From DASWJZ01 sp963761005 (GTDB taxonomy: Bacteria; Pseudomonadota; Alphaproteobacteria; Rhizobiales; Afifellaceae), in the NCBI GenBank assembly GCA_963761005.1, contig CAVXFK010000027.1, positions 744,001-808,000 on the forward strand: 64,000 nucleotides of DNA. The letters are read 5' to 3'. Below are positions 57,301-64,000 of the stretch, one piece after another. The notes beneath the pieces are model-generated. The model was not told the origin of the DNA. It worked only from the letters and a program-made list of their open reading frames with translations, and did not search any database. Made by a program: the position numbers and the translations under genes. Position 1 is the stretch's first letter. Each line of letters opens with the position of its first letter.

Positions 57301-57547
57301 CACAGACCTCCTGATGGCCCCCCGAACGCACTCGGAAATGCGCTTTGCCCGACGCATGTTCCCTGCCCGGCGAGATCGGTTCGCAGTTTGGTATCGACGG
57401 GCCCAAATCATGGAAAAATCACGAATTTTCCTCGTCGCACCGCGCAAAGCCGCCACAATGATTAACCGGTGCTGAAGGGCGTCTCGGGCCGCAACGGCGG
57501 CAGCCGTGCTAAACTCAAAGACCCTTCGCAGGCGAAGCGATTCCCGC

Positions 57548-58315
57548 ATGAGCGAAAGCCAGACCGCACTCGTGACAGGCGGCGCCAAGCGCATCGGCGC
57601 GGCGATCGCGCGCTATCTCGCGGCGCACGGTTTTACCGTCGCGATCCACTGCCACAAATCGGCGGAAGAGGCCTACGCGCTGGCCGGCGAGATCAAAGCC
57701 GGGGGAGGGCGCGCCGCTGTGGTCCGCGGCGATCTCGCCGACGCGGTCGATGTCGCCAAGCTCGTTCCGGCCGCGGTCGCGGCGGTCGGACCGCTCACGC
57801 TTCTCGTCAACAACGCCTCGGTCTTCTTGAAGGATCGCTACGACGGGCTGGACACCGGCGTCTGGCAGACCCAATTCGACATCAATCTCCGCGCTCCGGT
57901 CTTCCTTGCCGAGGCCTTCGCGGCACAGCTCCCGGAGGGTTCGGACGGCAACATCGTCAACATGATTGACCAGCGCGTGCTGAGGCTCACGCCCGAGATG
58001 CCTTCCTATACGCTCACCAAGGCGGCGCTTTGGACTGCGACCGAGACACTTGCCCAGGAGCTTGCGCCAAGGATCCGGGTGAACGGTATCGGCCCCGGAC
58101 CGACTCTCCCGAATCCTTATGCAAAGGATCAGCGGATGACGAAGGCGGTCGGCGGCACTTTGCTGAAGCGGCCAGTCGATCTGGCAGATTTCGGCCGCGC
58201 CATTCGCTTCCTGGTCGAGACGCGGTCGATCACCGGCCAGTTGCTGCTGCTCGATTCCGGCCAGCACATCGGATGGAAGTTGCCCGGCGCCGTGTCGACG
58301 AGTGCTGACCTATGA
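57548..58315 (+). CDS. SDR oxidoreductase, FolM-like pteridine reductase candidate
   Basis: A 255-residue short-chain dehydrogenase. Coenzyme site ALVTGGAKRIGAAIARYLAAHG, then LLVNNASVFLKDRYD, NIVNMIDQRVLRLTPEMPSY and YTLTKAAL, with INGIGPGPTL-like GIGPGPTLPNP. The arginine in GGAKRIG and the NNAS-x-F pattern are typical of pteridine reductase/FolM enzymes. It is coupled by a four-base overlap to folB, supporting a role in pterin metabolism. ATG at 57,548 gives the family start. Confidence 0.85.
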   Translation: MSESQTALVTGGAKRIGAAIARYLAAHGFTVAIHCHKSAEEAYALAGEIKAGGGRAAVVRGDLADAVDVAKLVPAAVAAVGPLTLLVNNASVFLKDRYDGLDTGVWQTQFDINLRAPVFLAEAFAAQLPEGSDGNIVNMIDQRVLRLTPEMPSYTLTKAALWTATETLAQELAPRIRVNGIGPGPTLPNPYAKDQRMTKAVGGTLLKRPVDLADFGRAIRFLVETRSITGQLLLLDSGQHIGWKLPGAVSTSADL

Positions 58316-58671
58316 GCGAAATCACGACCTACTTCTTCCGGAGCATATCGGAGCAGGTGAGCATCGGGCTGCTTGCGAAAGAGAGGGCGACTCCGCAGCG
58401 CATCCTGATCGACCTCGAATACGATTGCCGCGTGCCGGCCGACACCGGCGACAAAGCGGGCTCCGTGCTCGACTATGATGCCGTGCGCAGAGACATTGCG
58501 GCGATCGCCGGAAGTGGCCATTTCAATCTGCAGGAGACGCTCTGCCGCGCGATTCTGAGGAGCCTGATCGCGCGCCCGGAAGTGCTCCGCGCGAAAGTGT
58601 CCGTCCGCAAGCCCGATATCTATCCCGACGTCGATTCAGTCGGCGTCAGCATGCAAGAGAGAAAGCCCTGA
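58312..58671 (+). CDS. folB: Dihydroneopterin aldolase
   Basis: A 119-residue FolB, which cuts dihydroneopterin in folate synthesis. Segments: SEQVSIGLLAKERATPQRILIDLEY-type start (the Ile-Gly region), SVLDYDAVRRDIAAI, HFNLQETLCRAIL with the active-site Glu, and VRKPDIYPDVDSVGV. It lies between the FolM-like gene and uvrC on the same strand, with an ATGA overlap upstream. Confidence 0.93.
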   Translation: MSEITTYFFRSISEQVSIGLLAKERATPQRILIDLEYDCRVPADTGDKAGSVLDYDAVRRDIAAIAGSGHFNLQETLCRAILRSLIARPEVLRAKVSVRKPDIYPDVDSVGVSMQERKP

Positions 58672-58763
58672 ACGCGAACGCTCCGCAAGCTCCCGACGCC
58701 GGCGCCGTTCCGGAAGAACAGCGCGCGTCCGGCTCCGACATCCCGCCGCTCGCCGAGGATGTC

Positions 58764-60686
58764 GTGCCGGAGGCAGCGCCGCGGCTCGACCTCGACTGGG
58801 AGGCGACGGCACCGGCGGCGCCCGGCCACGAGGTGATCGCCGCGGCGGTGAAGACGCTCCCGAACGCGCCCGGCGTCTACCGCATGATCGACGAGAAGGG
58901 CGACGTTCTCTACGTCGGCAAGGCGCGCAGCCTGAAGAAGCGCGTCGTGAGCTATACGCGGCTTGCCGGGCAATCCGGCCGCATCGCACGCATGATCCGC
59001 GCGACGGTGACCATGAATTTCGTGCGCACGCGCACGGAGATCGAGGCGCTGCTTCTTGAAGCGAACCTGATCAAGCGGCTCCGCCCGCGCTTCAACGTCA
59101 ATTTCCGCGACGACAAGTCGTTTCCCTACATCCTGATCGCCGAGGACCACGAAGCGCCCGCGATCATGAAGCATCGCGGCGCGCGGCGGCGGAAGGGAAG
59201 CTACTTCGGGCCGTTTGCCTCGGCCGGCGCCGTCGGCCGCACGGTGAACACGCTGCAGCGGGCGTTCCTGATCCGCACCTGCTCCGATGCGGTCTATGCG
59301 AGCCGCACGCGGCCGTGCCTGCTCTACCAGATCAAGCGCTGCTCGGCGCCGTGCACTGGCGAGATCACGCTCGACCAATATCGCCGGCTCGTCGACGAAG
59401 CGAACGCATTCCTCTCCGGCGAAAGCCGACAGGTGCGCGCCGAGCTTGCCGAGGCGATGGAGACGGCGTCGGGTGAGCTCGATTTCGAGACCGCGGCGCT
59501 CTACCGCGACCGGCTCGCTGCGCTCTCCCATATCCAGTCGCACCAGGGCATCAACCCGCATGGCGTCGAGGAAGCTGATGTCGTCGCCGTGCACCAGGAC
59601 GGCGGCTACTGGTCGATCCAGGTCTTCTTCTTCCGCACCGGGCAGAACTGGGGGAACCGCGCTTACTTCCCGAGGGCCGACAAGAGCTTCGAGGCGGGCG
59701 CCGTGCTCGAAGCCTTCCTGGCGCAGTTCTACGACGACAAGCCAGCGCCGAAGCTGATCCTCGTCTCGGACGATTTTCCCGAGCGCGCGCTGCTTGAGGC
59801 GGCGCTTTCGGAGCGGGCTGGCCATCGCATCACGATCGCCGTGCCGCAGCGCGGCGAGAAACGCGAGCTCGTCGAGCACGCGGCCGCCAACGCACGCGAA
59901 GCACTGGCACGCAAGATCGCCGATACGTCGAGCCAGGCGCGACTGCTCACCGGCCTCGCCGAAGCCTTCGGCCTCGAGGCGCCGCCCAGGCGCGTGGAGG
60001 TCTACGACAACAGCCACGTCATGGGCACGAATGCGGTCGGCGCCATGATCGTCGCCGGGCCGGAGGGGTTCGCGAAGAACCATTATCGCAAGTTCAACAT
60101 CCGCGCTGACGGCATCGTGCCGGGCGACGACACGGGGATGATGCGCGAAGTGATGCGCCGCCGCTTCTCACGGCTCCTGAAGGAAGCGGGGCCGCGCGGC
60201 GAGGCAAACGCAGAGAGCGACGCGCTCGGGCCGTGGCCTGATCTCGTGCTCGTCGACGGCGGCAAGGCGCAGCTCAGCGCCGCCGCCTCCGTTCTCGCCG
60301 AGCTTGGGATCGAAGACGTTCCGCTCGTCTCGATCGCCAAGGGCCGCGAGCGCGACGCCGGCCGCGAGACCTTCTTCATCGCGGGCCGCGAGCCCTTCAT
60401 GCTGCCGCACCGCGACCCGGTGCTCTATTTCGTCGAGCGGCTACGCGACGAGGCGCATCGTTTCGCCATCGGCTCGCATCGCGCGCGGCGGCGGAAGGAG
60501 ATGCAGCAGAATCCGCTCGACGAGATCGCCGGCGTCGGGCCGAGTCGCAAGCGGGCGCTGCTGCGCCATTTCGGCACTGCAAAAGCGGTCAGCCGCGCCG
60601 GAGTTGAGGACCTGATGGCGGTCGAGGGCGTCTCGCGGGCGCTGGCGGACGCGATTTACGACCATTTCCACGAGCAAGTTCCGTGA
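58764..60686 (+). CDS. uvrC: Excinuclease ABC subunit C
   Basis: A 640-residue UvrC, the nuclease that makes both cuts in nucleotide excision repair. A GIY-YIG nuclease domain (APGVYRMIDEKGDVLYVGKA) is followed by a UVR segment, the RNase H-like domain (RRVEVYDNSHVMGTNAVGAM, ending near DGGKAQLSAA), and tandem HhH motifs (DEIAGVGPSRKRALLRHFG). The start is unclear: GTG at 58,764 (after GAGG) is used, but the same frame is open back to a CTG at 58,668 overlapping the folB stop, with an acidic, disordered extension typical of rhizobial UvrC. Confidence 0.95.
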   Translation: MPEAAPRLDLDWEATAPAAPGHEVIAAAVKTLPNAPGVYRMIDEKGDVLYVGKARSLKKRVVSYTRLAGQSGRIARMIRATVTMNFVRTRTEIEALLLEANLIKRLRPRFNVNFRDDKSFPYILIAEDHEAPAIMKHRGARRRKGSYFGPFASAGAVGRTVNTLQRAFLIRTCSDAVYASRTRPCLLYQIKRCSAPCTGEITLDQYRRLVDEANAFLSGESRQVRAELAEAMETASGELDFETAALYRDRLAALSHIQSHQGINPHGVEEADVVAVHQDGGYWSIQVFFFRTGQNWGNRAYFPRADKSFEAGAVLEAFLAQFYDDKPAPKLILVSDDFPERALLEAALSERAGHRITIAVPQRGEKRELVEHAAANAREALARKIADTSSQARLLTGLAEAFGLEAPPRRVEVYDNSHVMGTNAVGAMIVAGPEGFAKNHYRKFNIRADGIVPGDDTGMMREVMRRRFSRLLKEAGPRGEANAESDALGPWPDLVLVDGGKAQLSAAASVLAELGIEDVPLVSIAKGRERDAGRETFFIAGREPFMLPHRDPVLYFVERLRDEAHRFAIGSHRARRRKEMQQNPLDEIAGVGPSRKRALLRHFGTAKAVSRAGVEDLMAVEGVSRALADAIYDHFHEQVP

Positions 60687-60813
60687 CTTGCACGGAAAAA
60701 AGGCAATTGGCCGTCGTGGTTTCGTCTCAAACCGGCCTTAAGCAATTTCCCAGGCTTAAGGCTTGCAACGCGAGCCAGTTGACGCAATCACCGCGGAATT
60801 CCAAGGTGACGCC

Positions 60814-61422
60814 ATGACGGTCCAGACGGGCGAAGGAATCCGGCGGCCGGTCGATCTCGGTGCGCTCAATCTTCCCAACATCCTGACCTACGGTCGGATC
60901 GCGGCGGCGCCGCTCGTCGGCCTCACCTACTACATCCCCTACCACTGGGGGCCGTGGATCGCCTTCTCGATCTTCGTCGCCGCCAGCATCACCGATTATT
61001 TCGACGGCTATCTGGCGCGCGCCTGGAAGCAGCAATCGGCGCTCGGCCGCATGCTCGACCCGATCGCCGACAAGCTCCTCGTCTCCGTCGCCATCCTGAT
61101 CCTCGTCGCCGACGGCGTCCTGAACGGCTGGTCGATCTTCGCCGCGATCATCGTGCTGATGCGCGAGATCTTCGTGTCGGGCCTGCGCGAGTTCCTCGCC
61201 GAGCTCCGGGTCAGCGTGCCGGTGACGCGGCTCGCCAAATACAAGACCGCGATGCAGCTCGTCGCCATCGCCGCGCTCCTGATCGCGCCGGCCATCGTCG
61301 GCGGCAAGCAAGGCGTCGTCATCAATCTTGGGCTCACCTTCTTCTGGGCGACGGCGATCGTTACGCTCTATACTGGCTACGACTATTTCCGTGCCGGTCT
61401 GAAGCACATTGTGGGCGAGTGA
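60814..61422 (+). CDS. pgsA: CDP-diacylglycerol--glycerol-3-phosphate 3-phosphatidyltransferase
   Basis: A 202-residue membrane enzyme that makes phosphatidylglycerophosphate. The CDP-alcohol phosphatidyltransferase motif D-x2-D-G-x2-A-R...G...D...D is present as SITDYFDGYLARAWKQQSAL, then GRMLDPIADKLL. NLPNILTYGRI is the usual start and there are about six helices. The ATG at 60,814 follows AAGGTGAC; a TTG at 60,763 would add 17 residues. First of three co-directional genes with moaD and moaE. Confidence 0.96.
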   Translation: MTVQTGEGIRRPVDLGALNLPNILTYGRIAAAPLVGLTYYIPYHWGPWIAFSIFVAASITDYFDGYLARAWKQQSALGRMLDPIADKLLVSVAILILVADGVLNGWSIFAAIIVLMREIFVSGLREFLAELRVSVPVTRLAKYKTAMQLVAIAALLIAPAIVGGKQGVVINLGLTFFWATAIVTLYTGYDYFRAGLKHIVGE

Positions 61423-61424
61423 GC

Positions 61425-61676
61425 ATGAAGGTCCGTTATTTTGCCTGGGTCCGCGAGCGCGTCGGCCACGCCGAGGAGGAGGTCGATCCGCCGTCGGAGG
61501 TTGCGAGCGTCGCCGACCTGATCGCCTGGCTGTCGAAGCGCGACGAAGGCTACGCCGCGGCATTCGCCGAGCCGAAAGTGATCCGCGCCGCGATCGACCA
61601 GGAGCACGTCGAGCATGACACGGCGCTCAACGGCGCGCGCGAGGTCGCCTTCTTCCCGCCGATGACGGGCGGATAG
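61425..61676 (+). CDS. moaD: Molybdopterin converting factor subunit 1
   Basis: An 83-residue MoaD, the ubiquitin-like sulfur carrier of molybdopterin synthase. MKVRYFAWVRERVG at the start and the C-terminal Gly-Gly in FFPPMTGG, which is thiocarboxylated, identify it. The ATG is two bases past the pgsA stop, so the genes are tightly coupled. Confidence 0.96.
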   Translation: MKVRYFAWVRERVGHAEEEVDPPSEVASVADLIAWLSKRDEGYAAAFAEPKVIRAAIDQEHVEHDTALNGAREVAFFPPMTGG

Positions 61677-61702
61677 CCGAAACGTCTGGAAGGGGCTCAT
61701 AG

Positions 61703-62164
61703 ATGAAGCCCTGGAATCCGAATATCCGCGTTCAGCGCGAAGCCTTCGACCTATCCGAGGAGTCGCGGCGGCTGACTGCTGGGCGTGCCGACATCGGCGC
61801 CGTTGTTGCCTTCACCGGCTATTGCCGCGACGAGGGGGAGACCCTCGCCGTGCTGGAGCTTGAGCACTATCCGGGCATGGCGGAGGAGGAGATCGCAAAG
61901 ATCGCGCGCGAGGCGTCCAGGCGCTGGCCGCTCCTCGGACTGACGGTGATCCATCGCACGGGAAAGATCGCGCCGGGCGAGCCGATCGTGCTGGTGCTCA
62001 CGGCATCCGAACATCGGCAGGCCGCCTTCGACGCGGCGTCGTTCCTGATGGACTTCCTCAAGACCCGCGCCCCCTTCTGGAAGAAGGAGCATCGCTCCGA
62101 CCGAACGCAAGGCGATTGGGTTGCGACAAAAGAGAAGGACGACAGAGCCGCGCGGCGGTGGTGA
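61703..62164 (+). CDS. moaE: Molybdopterin synthase catalytic subunit
   Basis: A 153-residue MoaE that pairs with MoaD to insert sulfur into precursor Z. Motifs: AVVAFTGYCRDEG, LELEHYPGMAEEEI, VIHRTGKIAPGEPIV and RAPFWKKEH, with the catalytic lysines. The start is 26 bases after moaD. A basic, charged tail (KEKDDRAARRW) is extra. Confidence 0.96.
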   Translation: MKPWNPNIRVQREAFDLSEESRRLTAGRADIGAVVAFTGYCRDEGETLAVLELEHYPGMAEEEIAKIAREASRRWPLLGLTVIHRTGKIAPGEPIVLVLTASEHRQAAFDAASFLMDFLKTRAPFWKKEHRSDRTQGDWVATKEKDDRAARRW

Positions 62165-62180
62165 TGCGCAAGCACGCGGA

Positions 62181-62693
62181 TCAGGAATTGGCTTTCCAGA
62201 ACGCCGTGGTCGTCCTGAACAGCGTCTCGTAATCCGTTTTCAGATCGTTGGTTCCGATGCCGAGCCCGTCGGCGCCGAGGGCGCGACTGGCTTTAAGCGC
62301 CATTCGCGCTGCACGCGAGAGATTGAGCTGGCGCTCAAAGCCGGGATCAACGGCAAGGATCATGATTCGCGTGCCGCGGCTCTGCCATGTGGAGATGTCG
62401 CGAACCGCGCTCCACGGGATGACCTTGTCGGAGATACGGGTATCGCGGAACCCTTTCGTATCTACAGTCACGACGACGCCATGCGCCGTGAACATGCGCC
62501 AGAACGCGACCAGCGTGCAGGCCCCGAAGAAGGTCACTCCGACAGCGCCGATGATTGCAGCGCCAGCACCGGCAGCGAAAAATCCAAACGCGAGAGCGCC
62601 GCACATTACCGTCATGCCGATGCCGAGGATGCCGAGCACAATAAGCTTGGTGGGGGAGGCGCTTATCTCCACCCTTGGCGGCAGCTCGTCCAC
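62181..62693 (-). CDS. STM3941-like membrane protein
   Basis: A 170-residue protein with two adjacent helices near the N-terminus (IVLGILGIGMTVMCGALAFGF and AAIIGAVGVTFFGACTLVAFW) and a cytosolic domain containing DTKGFRDTRISDKVIPWSAV, similar to the PH-like family called STM3941. Function unknown. It converges with moaE and is eight bases downstream of the PPOX gene on the same strand, so the two may be co-transcribed. Confidence 0.72.
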   Translation of the reverse strand: MDELPPRVEISASPTKLIVLGILGIGMTVMCGALAFGFFAAGAGAAIIGAVGVTFFGACTLVAFWRMFTAHGVVVTVDTKGFRDTRISDKVIPWSAVRDISTWQSRGTRIMILAVDPGFERQLNLSRAARMALKASRALGADGLGIGTNDLKTDYETLFRTTTAFWKANS

Positions 62694-62701
62694 GATATCT
62701 C

Positions 62702-63311
62702 CTAGTAGAGCGTCTCCTTGTAGCGCACCAGCATCTCCGCCTGCGTCTCCGCCGTCGCCCAGTTGACCTGGTCGCGGATCATCTCGCCGATCGAGGGAAG
62801 CGTCGCCCGGTCGACGTGTTTCGTCGGGTCCCAGAGTGCTGAGCGCATCAGCGCCTTGCCGCAGTGGAGATAGGCCTGCTCGACGGCGATGCGGATGACG
62901 GCGATCGGCAGCTTGCCGTCGACGGTGCCGAGCGCACGAAGCTCGGGGTCGGTGTCGATCGTGGCGCGGCCATTGACGCGCAGCGTCTCGTCGATGCCGG
63001 GCACGAAGAAAAGCAGTCCGACGCGACCGGTCTCGAGGATGTTCTCAAGCGAGTCGAGCCGGTTGTTGCCGGGAAAGTCCGGGATGACGAGGGTCTTGTC
63101 GTCGAGCGCTTTTACGAAGCCCGCCGGCCCGCCGCGGGGTGAGACGTCGCCGCCGCCCGCGCCTGACGAGGCGAGCACGAGGAGCGGCGAAAGCTCCACG
63201 AAACGTCGGCAATGGCGGTCGAGCCGGCTGATCGCCTTGGCGAGCGAGCGCGGTTGCGGCGGCTTTGTAGACGCGCCGAAGCGCGTCCTTGTCCTTGATC
63301 GTCGTGTCCAT
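62702..63311 (-). pseudogene. Pyridoxamine 5'-phosphate oxidase family protein (MSMEG_1061-like), frameshifted
   Basis: A split-barrel FMN-binding protein of about 202 residues. The body from 63,199 has ELSPLLVLASSGAGGGDVSPRGGP, LDDKTLVIPDFPGNNRLDSL and GIDETLRVNGRATIDTD. The N-terminus (MDTTIKDKDALRRVYK from 63,311) is in another frame; after removing one A in the AAA run near 63,264-63,266 it reads YKPPQPRSLAKAISRLDRH then CRRFVELSP, as in relatives. The break is in a short homopolymer rather than a GANNTC site. Confidence 0.83.
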
Positions 63312-63321
63312 GCTTTCGCTT

Positions 63322-63371
63322 AGAGCATGATCCCGAAAAGTGGAAACCGGTTTTCGGATCGGATCATGCTC
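63322..63371. repeat. Rhizobial palindromic intergenic repeat
   Basis: A 50-base imperfect palindrome, AGAGCATGATCCCGAAAAG with arm partner CGGATCGGATCATGCTC around TGGAAACCGGTTTT. This element is repeated widely in Rhizobiales genomes, where it is usually between genes. Its role is unknown; transcripts could fold into a hairpin here between two minus-strand genes. Confidence 0.85.
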
Positions 63372-63391
63372 AACGTGACTGGGCCGGAAGC

Positions 63392-64000
63392 TCAGCGCGC
63401 CGCAACCTTCTTCGCGGGCGCCGCGGCGGCCGGATGCACGGCGGCCGTATAGTCGTCCATGAGCTGCTTCGTGATCGCGCCAACCGTGAACTTGTGCGGG
63501 CCGATCTCGGAGACCGGCGTCACTTCCGCCGCGGTACCGGTCAGGAAGCACTGTTCGAAGCTCTCCATCTCCTCCGGCTGGATGGCGCGCTCGATCACCT
63601 CGATGCCGCGCGCGCGGGCAAGCTCGATCACCGTCTGCCGCGTGATGCCGTCGAGGAAGGCGTCCGGGTCAGGCGTATGGATCTTGCCGTCCTTGACGAA
63701 GAAGATGTTGGCGCCGGTCGCCTCGGCGACACGCCCGCGCCAGTCGAACATCAGCGCGTCGGCATAGCCCTTGCGCTCCGCCGCGTGCTTCGACAGCGTG
63801 CAGATCATGTAGAGGCCGGCCGCCTTCGACTTCGCGGGGATCGTGCGCGGATCGGGGCGCCGCCACTCGGAAATGTCGAGGCGGATGCCTTTCAGCCGCT
63901 CTTCCGGGCTGAAATAGGAGGGCCACTCCCAGACCGCGATCGCGACGTTGATGCGGTTCCTCTGCGCCGAGACGCCCATCATCTCGCTGCCGCGCCAGGC
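63392..64000 (-). CDS. ilvE: Branched-chain amino acid aminotransferase, partial (cut by window edge)
   Basis: The C-terminal 203 residues of a class IV aminotransferase that makes Val, Leu and Ile from their keto acids. It has RTIPAKSKAAGLYMICTLSK (with the expected PLP lysine), ADALMFDWRGRVAEATGANIFF containing the E-x-T-G-x-N cofactor motif, and CFLTGTAAEVTPVSEIG. The N-terminus lies beyond 64,000. The C-terminal tail (AAAAPAKKVAAR) is Ala/Lys-rich. It lies just upstream of the rhizobial repeat. Confidence 0.94.
   Translation of the reverse strand, partial: AWRGSEMMGVSAQRNRINVAIAVWEWPSYFSPEERLKGIRLDISEWRRPDPRTIPAKSKAAGLYMICTLSKHAAERKGYADALMFDWRGRVAEATGANIFFVKDGKIHTPDPDAFLDGITRQTVIELARARGIEVIERAIQPEEMESFEQCFLTGTAAEVTPVSEIGPHKFTVGAITKQLMDDYTAAVHPAAAAPAKKVAAR

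Noticed and set aside
1..64000. tRNA or rRNA genes
   Set aside because: I saw no conserved T-loop (GGTTCGAAT-like with acceptor pairing) or rRNA sequence, though a tRNA scan would be needed to be certain.

Overview
The window is GC-rich and tightly packed with genes on both strands. Several features point to an alphaproteobacterium of the order Hyphomicrobiales (Rhizobiales): a petABC-type bc1 operon, Omp25/Omp31-like porins, the order-typical palindromic repeat near 63,322-63,371, the folM-like/folB/uvrC/pgsA/moaD/moaE run, and the MoxR/DUF58/DUF4159 cluster divergent from DUF1285/nudL/cca. I cannot name the genus. I see no rRNA, tRNA, CRISPR array, prophage or insertion sequence.

Layout. 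1-4.2 kb (minus): a GltD-like flavoprotein with extra 4Fe-4S clusters, then a pyruvate:ferredoxin oxidoreductase (nifJ) that is frameshifted and runs off the left edge. 4.4-13.9 kb: a GGDEF/EAL protein with degenerate motifs, an aldo/keto reductase (frameshifted), hemC, two short-chain dehydrogenases, a MetE-like methyltransferase, small hypotheticals and a cupin. 13.9-22.1 kb: an MFS permease (frameshifted), a TadG-like vWA protein, an L,D-transpeptidase, YbaK, a metallophosphoesterase, a NUDIX hydrolase, a glutathionyl-hydroquinone reductase-like protein (frameshifted) and an acetyltransferase. 22.1-31.5 kb: MoxR ATPase, DUF58, a BatA-DUF4159 membrane protein and a second large membrane protein on the minus strand (three frameshifts in two genes), divergent from DUF1285-nudL-cca. 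31.5-40.9 kb: DUF1059, a fatty acid hydroxylase, hemF, HdeD, an envelope glycosylation cluster (GT2, LAB_N, two GT39) and an ABC exporter. 41-46.7 kb: petABC, mtnP, apt and an acid phosphatase. 46.8-51 kb: MaoC, ychF, a DHFR-like reductase, pth and rplY. 51.3-57.3 kb: chrA, DoxX, a class III cyclase, NDH-2 and a porin. 57.5-64 kb: folM-like, folB, uvrC, pgsA, moaD, moaE, an STM3941-like protein, a PPOX protein (frameshifted) and ilvE (cut by the right edge).

How the genes fit together. The content is mostly core metabolism and envelope housekeeping: respiration (bc1, NDH-2), heme (hemC, hemF), folate and molybdopterin, translation (pth, rplY, cca, ychF), adenine and methylthioadenosine salvage (mtnP feeding apt), and outer-membrane glycolipid decoration (GT2/LAB_N/GT39).

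The most striking signal is not a gene. Nine places carry a frame disruption, each restored by removing one base. Five of the nine lie on a GANNTC hexamer that becomes GANTC when one base is removed. GANTC is the CcrM methylation site of alphaproteobacteria. This suggests either methylation-linked consensus errors in the assembly or an unusual insertion process at methylated sites.
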